Assembly: GCA_021776685.1 (NCBI GenBank)
Contig: JAJFFJ010000135.1
Location: 1 to 64,000 of the forward strand
Direction of reading: 5' to 3'
DNA length: 64,000 bases
From: Alphaproteobacteria bacterium
Lineage (GTDB): Bacteria; Pseudomonadota; Alphaproteobacteria; Bin65
Position numbers and translations under genes: made by a program. The notes beneath the pieces were generated by a model, which saw only the letters and a list, made by a program, of their open reading frames with translations, ran no database searches and was not told the origin of the DNA. Shown here piece after piece: positions 60,838-64,000 of the stretch. How positions within the stretch are numbered: position 1 is the stretch's first letter; each line of letters begins with the position of its first letter.

Positions 60838-61629
60838 ATGACCACCGGGAACCTAATGGCGGGCAAACGCGGCCTGGTGATGGGCGTCGCCAATGACCGT
60901 TCGCTGGCCTGGGGTATCGCCCGGGCCTGCCACGAGCAGGGGGCGGAACTGGCCTTCACCTGGCAGGACGTGGAAGGCATCACCCGCCGGGCCAAGCCGC
61001 TTGCCGAGTCGGTCAATGCGCCCATCATGATGACCGCCGACGTCACCGACGGCGAAAGCCTGGACCGGCTGTTCGACAAGATCAGCGATGTCTGGGGCAA
61101 GCTCGACTTCGTCGTCCACTCCCTGGCGTTTTCGGACCGGCGGGAGCTGGACGGCCGCTATGTGGACACGACCCTCAAGAATTTCCTGATGACCATGGAA
61201 ATCAGCGCCTTTTCCTTCACGGAACTGGCCCGCCGGGCCGAACTGCTGATGGACGACGGCGGCTCACTCCTCACATTGACCTATGACGGCGCCCAACGGG
61301 TCATGCCGTCCTACAATGTGATGGGCGTGGCCAAAGCGGCCCTGGAGGCGAGCGTCCGCTATATTGCCGCCGATCTTGGCCCCCGCGGCATACGCGCCAA
61401 CGCGCTGTCAGCCGGCCCCATGCGCACGCTGGCCGGCGCCGGCGTCGGCGATGCCCGCTACGTCTACACCTGGACCCAGAAGAACACCCCGCTCCGCCGC
61501 AACCCCAAGCTGGAAGAAGTCGGCAACACCGGTATGTATCTGCTGTCCGATCTGGCTGCCGGCGTCACCGGTGAAGTCCACTATGTGGATTGCGGCTACA
61601 ACGTCATCGGCATGGGCGTGGTGGATTAG
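60838..61629 (+). CDS. fabI: enoyl-ACP reductase (NADH)
   Basis: 263 residues from the ATG at 60838; a frame to 60802 is open but unnecessary. The SDR-like motif is GVANDRSLAWGIA, and the catalytic Tyr and Lys are in SYNVMGVAKAAL. Reduces enoyl-ACP in the last elongation step. It is the usual triclosan target family. It lies 125 bases downstream of fabB in the same direction. Confidence 0.94.
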   Translation: MTTGNLMAGKRGLVMGVANDRSLAWGIARACHEQGAELAFTWQDVEGITRRAKPLAESVNAPIMMTADVTDGESLDRLFDKISDVWGKLDFVVHSLAFSDRRELDGRYVDTTLKNFLMTMEISAFSFTELARRAELLMDDGGSLLTLTYDGAQRVMPSYNVMGVAKAALEASVRYIAADLGPRGIRANALSAGPMRTLAGAGVGDARYVYTWTQKNTPLRRNPKLEEVGNTGMYLLSDLAAGVTGEVHYVDCGYNVIGMGVVD

Positions 61630-61669
61630 GGGAAACAACCCTATAACGATTCAAATAAGCGTGACATTC

Positions 61670-61684
61670 GCCTGATATTCAGGC
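61670..61684. promoter_or_regulatory. perfect palindrome GCCTGA-TAT-TCAGGC
   Basis: Fifteen bases, arms identical, 65 bases upstream of the irr start and 41 after the fabI stop. Candidate operator or small hairpin. Confidence 0.45.
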
Positions 61685-61749
61685 ATTCTCGGCCATCAGA
61701 TTTATGGGCGCCGGGTTGACCTGACGCCAATTGACCCCATATCTGCGCC

Positions 61750-62196
61750 ATGTCAGACAAACACATGACACGATCGACTCCGGAAAAACGGCCCTTTGAG
61801 GACGCGGTAAGCCGCCTGCGTGAGGCGGAGCTTCGCCCGACCCGGCAGCGGCTGGCGTTGGCGCGCCTGCTGTTCGAAGGGGGCAACCGGCACCTGACCG
61901 CCGAGGAGCTGCATGATGAAGCGCGTCAGGCGGATATCAAGGTGTCGTTGGCAACCATCTACAATACGCTCAACCAGTTCACCAAGGCTGGCCTGCTGCG
62001 CGAAGTGACCGTGGAGTCCGGGCGAGCCTGGTTCGATACCAACGTCTCCGACCATCATCACTTCTATGCGCCGGAAACGGGCGAGCTGATCGACATCGAT
62101 CTGGCCAATATCGCCATCAATGGCCTGCCGGCCGCGCCCGCGGGTCGGGAAGTGGAGCGGGTTGACGTGGTCGTGCGGCTCAAACCCGCCGACTGA
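61750..62196 (+). CDS. irr: Irr-type Fur family iron response regulator
   Basis: 148 residues. The winged helix has LRPTRQRLALARLLFEGGNRHLTAEELHDEARQADIKVSLATIYNTLNQFTKAG, and the family signature SDHHHFYAPETGELIDID is a histidine-rich heme/metal site. Irr accumulates in low iron and represses or activates genes of heme and iron use. It sits 204 bases upstream of the rubrerythrin-like gene, on the same strand. Confidence 0.93.
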   Translation: MSDKHMTRSTPEKRPFEDAVSRLREAELRPTRQRLALARLLFEGGNRHLTAEELHDEARQADIKVSLATIYNTLNQFTKAGLLREVTVESGRAWFDTNVSDHHHFYAPETGELIDIDLANIAINGLPAAPAGREVERVDVVVRLKPAD

Positions 62197-62239
62197 CTAC
62201 TCCTAATTTTCCTTCCAGTTCGGAGTCATTCGCATAAAT

Positions 62240-62255
62240 CTGGAATGATTCTAAT
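62240..62255. promoter_or_regulatory. Irr-box-like imperfect palindrome
   Basis: TGGAAT-g-ATTCTA at 62241-62253, with adjoining bases; reverse-strand TTAGAAT-C-ATTCCA. It resembles the ICE palindrome bound by Irr, with mismatches, and lies about 145 bases upstream of the rubrerythrin-like start. Confidence 0.4.
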
Positions 62256-62400
62256 CTATTGACTCGCCCCATTCCGGGACCCATATTGGACTGGTATCAT
62301 ATTGGGTTGGTTTACCGGGCAGGTTCGCGAAAAGCCGGACTTGCGGGGCCACGGCAGGCCCCATCCAGTTCAAACAACACACAATCGGAGGAGATCACAT

Positions 62401-62817
62401 ATGTCACTCGGTGGCAGCAAAACCGAACAGAATCTGAAAGACGCCTTTGCCGGCGAAAGCCAGGCCAACCGCCGTTATCTCTACTTCGCCCAAAAGGCGG
62501 ACGTGGAAGGCTATAACGACGTGGCCACCGTGTTCCGGTCCACCGCTGAGGGCGAGACCGGCCATGCCCACGGCCACCTGGCCTATCTGGAAGAGGTGGG
62601 TGATCCCGCCACCGGTGAGCCAATCGGCCCCACAGCGTTGAACCTGAAAGCCGCCGTTGCCGGCGAGACCCACGAATACACCGACATGTATCCGGGTATG
62701 GCGCGCACGGCGCGCGAGGAAGGCTTCGACGAAATCGCGGACTGGTTCGAGACCCTCGCCAAGGCAGAGAAAAGCCATGCGGGTCGCTTCCAGAAAGCGC
62801 TCGACGATCTGGACTAG
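62401..62817 (+). CDS. rubrerythrin-like diiron protein, without rubredoxin domain
   Basis: 138 residues from the ATG at 62401 with the ribosome site ggaggag. Ferritin-like four-helix bundle: [30 protein letters not shown] (Glu-x2-His), [11 protein letters not shown] and [11 protein letters not shown]. The C-terminal rubredoxin domain of classical rubrerythrins is absent. It probably scavenges peroxide or oxygen using an external electron donor, which may be the neighbouring Fe-S protein. Confidence 0.92.
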   Translation: MSLGGSKTEQNLKDAFAGESQANRRYLYFAQKADVEGYNDVATVFRSTAEGETGHAHGHLAYLEEVGDPATGEPIGPTALNLKAAVAGETHEYTDMYPGMARTAREEGFDEIADWFETLAKAEKSHAGRFQKALDDLD

Positions 62818-62847
62818 TCGCCAACGCGACATCCACTGAAATGTTGG

Positions 62848-62880
62848 AGGGCCCGTAGCCGCCGGGCTATCGGGCCCTTC
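62848..62880 (+). terminator. terminator-like hairpin after rubrerythrin gene
   Basis: agggcccgtagcc, three-base loop gcc, gggctatcgggccct with one bulge. A T tract is weak (ttcgtgtcttt). It may attenuate rather than end transcription between the two genes. Confidence 0.55.
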
Positions 62881-62908
62881 GTGTCTTTGGAATTTGGAGA
62901 CGACCGCC

Positions 62909-64000
62909 ATGCGCGAAGGCAGCCTTGAAGCGCCTGTCCGCCACCCCATCCCCTGGCAGGACGATGACTGGTATGACGAAGCCAAGCTGGACGAAGAGCT
63001 GCGCCGGGTTTTCGACGTCTGCCACGGCTGCCGCCTGTGCTTCAATCTGTGCGACAGCTTCCCCCGCCTGTTCGACCTGATCGACGAGTCCGACTCGGGT
63101 GAGCTCGATACCGTAGACAGCGCCGGGTTCAAGGCCGTCGCAGACGCCTGCACGCTCTGCGACATGTGCTTCATGACCAAGTGCCCCTATGTGCCACCGC
63201 ACGAATTCAACCTGGACTTCCCACACCTGATGCTGCGCTACCGTGCGGTCGAGCAACGTCAGGGCAAGCGCCCCAAATGGGAAGACCGGCTGACTCAGAC
63301 CGACCGCAACGGCAAGCTCTGCTCGCACATTGCGCCGCTTGCAAATCTTGGCAGCGCCACCTGGAATGCACCGGCGCGGGCAGCGATGCAGGCCGTCACC
63401 GGTGTGCACAAAGACGCCCACCTGCCCAAATTCCACATGCGCACGCTCGACCGGCGGACAAAGGGCGACTGGCGTCCGGCGGTCAATGAAGACGCCCCTG
63501 CCTTCGGCCGAAAGGCAGTGATCTACGCCACCTGCTTTGGCAACTACAATAACCCGGACATCGGCGTGGCGCTGCGCAACATCCTCGCCCACAACGGCGT
63601 CGAGACCGAGGTGGTCTATCCCGGCTGCTGCGGCATGCCGCAGATGGAGCAGGGCGATCTTGCCGCCGTCGCGGAAAGCGCGAAAACCGTTGCCGCCGAG
63701 CTGCGGCCGTGGATCGATAAAGGCTACGATGTAATCGGCCTGGTGCCGTCCTGCTCGCTCATGCTCAAGTTCGAGTGGCCGCTGATCGCTGGCGATGACG
63801 ACAACGTCAAAACCCTCGCCCAGGCCAGCTTTGACGCCGCAGAGTATGTCGTCGACATCTCCAAGAAGGAAGGCGTGGCCGATGGCCTCCAGCCGCTCGA
63901 TGGCGGCGTCACCCTGCACATCGCCTGCCACGCCCGCGCCCAGAACATGGGCATGAAGGCCGCGGAAATGATGCGTCTGGTGCCAGAAACGAAAATTGAC
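62909..64000 (+). CDS. HdrB/GlpC-like Fe-S protein (partial, runs off the end)
   Basis: At least 364 residues from the ATG at 62909 with ttggaga upstream; no stop before the window end. Two 4Fe-4S sites are visible: Cys38, 41, 44, 48 (CHGCRLCFNLC) and Cys81, 84, 87, 92. Two CCG-type motifs follow (YPGCCGMPQM and HIACHARAQN), as in heterodisulfide reductase B or glycolate oxidase Fe-S subunits. Cluster order with rubrerythrin suggests electron delivery to the diiron protein. The frame on the opposite strand is a shadow. Confidence 0.9.
   Translation, partial: MREGSLEAPVRHPIPWQDDDWYDEAKLDEELRRVFDVCHGCRLCFNLCDSFPRLFDLIDESDSGELDTVDSAGFKAVADACTLCDMCFMTKCPYVPPHEFNLDFPHLMLRYRAVEQRQGKRPKWEDRLTQTDRNGKLCSHIAPLANLGSATWNAPARAAMQAVTGVHKDAHLPKFHMRTLDRRTKGDWRPAVNEDAPAFGRKAVIYATCFGNYNNPDIGVALRNILAHNGVETEVVYPGCCGMPQMEQGDLAAVAESAKTVAAELRPWIDKGYDVIGLVPSCSLMLKFEWPLIAGDDDNVKTLAQASFDAAEYVVDISKKEGVADGLQPLDGGVTLHIACHARAQNMGMKAAEMMRLVPETKID

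Noticed and set aside
62867-63931. 354-codon minus-strand frame opposite the Fe-S protein
   Set aside because: The plus strand encodes two cysteine cluster motifs and two CCG motifs with a ribosome site; the minus frame has no recognisable domain.

Overview
The window is a GC-rich chromosomal segment of an alphaproteobacterium. Several things point there: a plant/alphaproteobacterial-type glutamate-cysteine ligase, an OlsB-OlsA ornithine-lipid pair, MucR, Fur/Mur and Irr regulators, a perfect CtrA-type box (TTAA-N7-TTAAC), and the gene order lnt - XRE regulator - metK - trmB - rimP - nusA - ylxR - infB - rbfA - truB - rpsO - pnp. I see no rRNA, tRNA, CRISPR array, insertion sequence or prophage. 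It reads as core and near-core chromosome with a few accessory pockets. The genus cannot be fixed from the sequence alone.

Layout. 0-5 kb: a membrane retropepsin-like protease and two tandem membrane adenylate/guanylate cyclases whose catalytic halves look homogenised by gene conversion. 5-9 kb: gshA, rsmE, a cupin and a zinc alcohol dehydrogenase. 9-17 kb: ubiA and a methyltransferase, a split YeeE/YedE sulfur transporter beside a frameshifted B3/B4-domain relic, a gamma-glutamylcyclotransferase-like gene coupled to a tandem DUF4170 gene, two tandem secreted YbjN-like proteins with Pro-Gly-Thr-Thr repeats, a DJ-1/PfpI protein and ubiD. 17-23 kb: a TSUP transporter, a 3-hydroxybutyrate dehydrogenase-like SDR, an FAD oxidoreductase, a GNAT, and an orphan ParA ATPase with a small unknown partner. 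23-32 kb: leuA with a long leader, then a probable catabolic pocket (PaaY-like protein, MhpA-like FAD monooxygenase, DUF2783, SRPBCC, PRISE-type reductase, alpha-beta barrel protein), an outer-membrane-like protein and a DFR-like reductase. 32-39 kb: a soluble cyclase, nfu, a VanX-type dipeptidase, tsaB-rimI, mucR, fur and olsB-olsA. 39-58 kb: miaB-phoH-ybeY-corC-lnt, then the regulator-metK-trmB genes and the transcription/translation operon rimP to pnp. 58-64 kb: a GDPD phosphodiesterase, fabA-fabB-fabI, irr, a rubrerythrin-like protein and the start of an HdrB/GlpC-like iron-sulfur protein that runs off the end.

How the genes work together. 39-58 kb holds RNA modification, rRNA maturation, lipoprotein acylation and the NusA/IF2/RbfA/TruB/S15/PNPase block, largely co-directional with many ATGA-type overlaps. 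Iron control recurs: Fur and Irr in separate places, and Irr next to a diiron and Fe-S module with an Irr-box-like palindrome between them. Membrane-lipid genes are spread through the window (olsBA, fabABI, lnt, GDPD).

Best candidates for something undescribed: the ParA/small-partner pair, the PGTT-linker YbjN-like tandem, a 26-codon upstream ORF whose stop overlaps an olsB start, a terminator-bearing rimP leader, and the CtrA box plus a separate inverted repeat flanking the XRE regulator ahead of metK. No large novel multi-gene system is evident.
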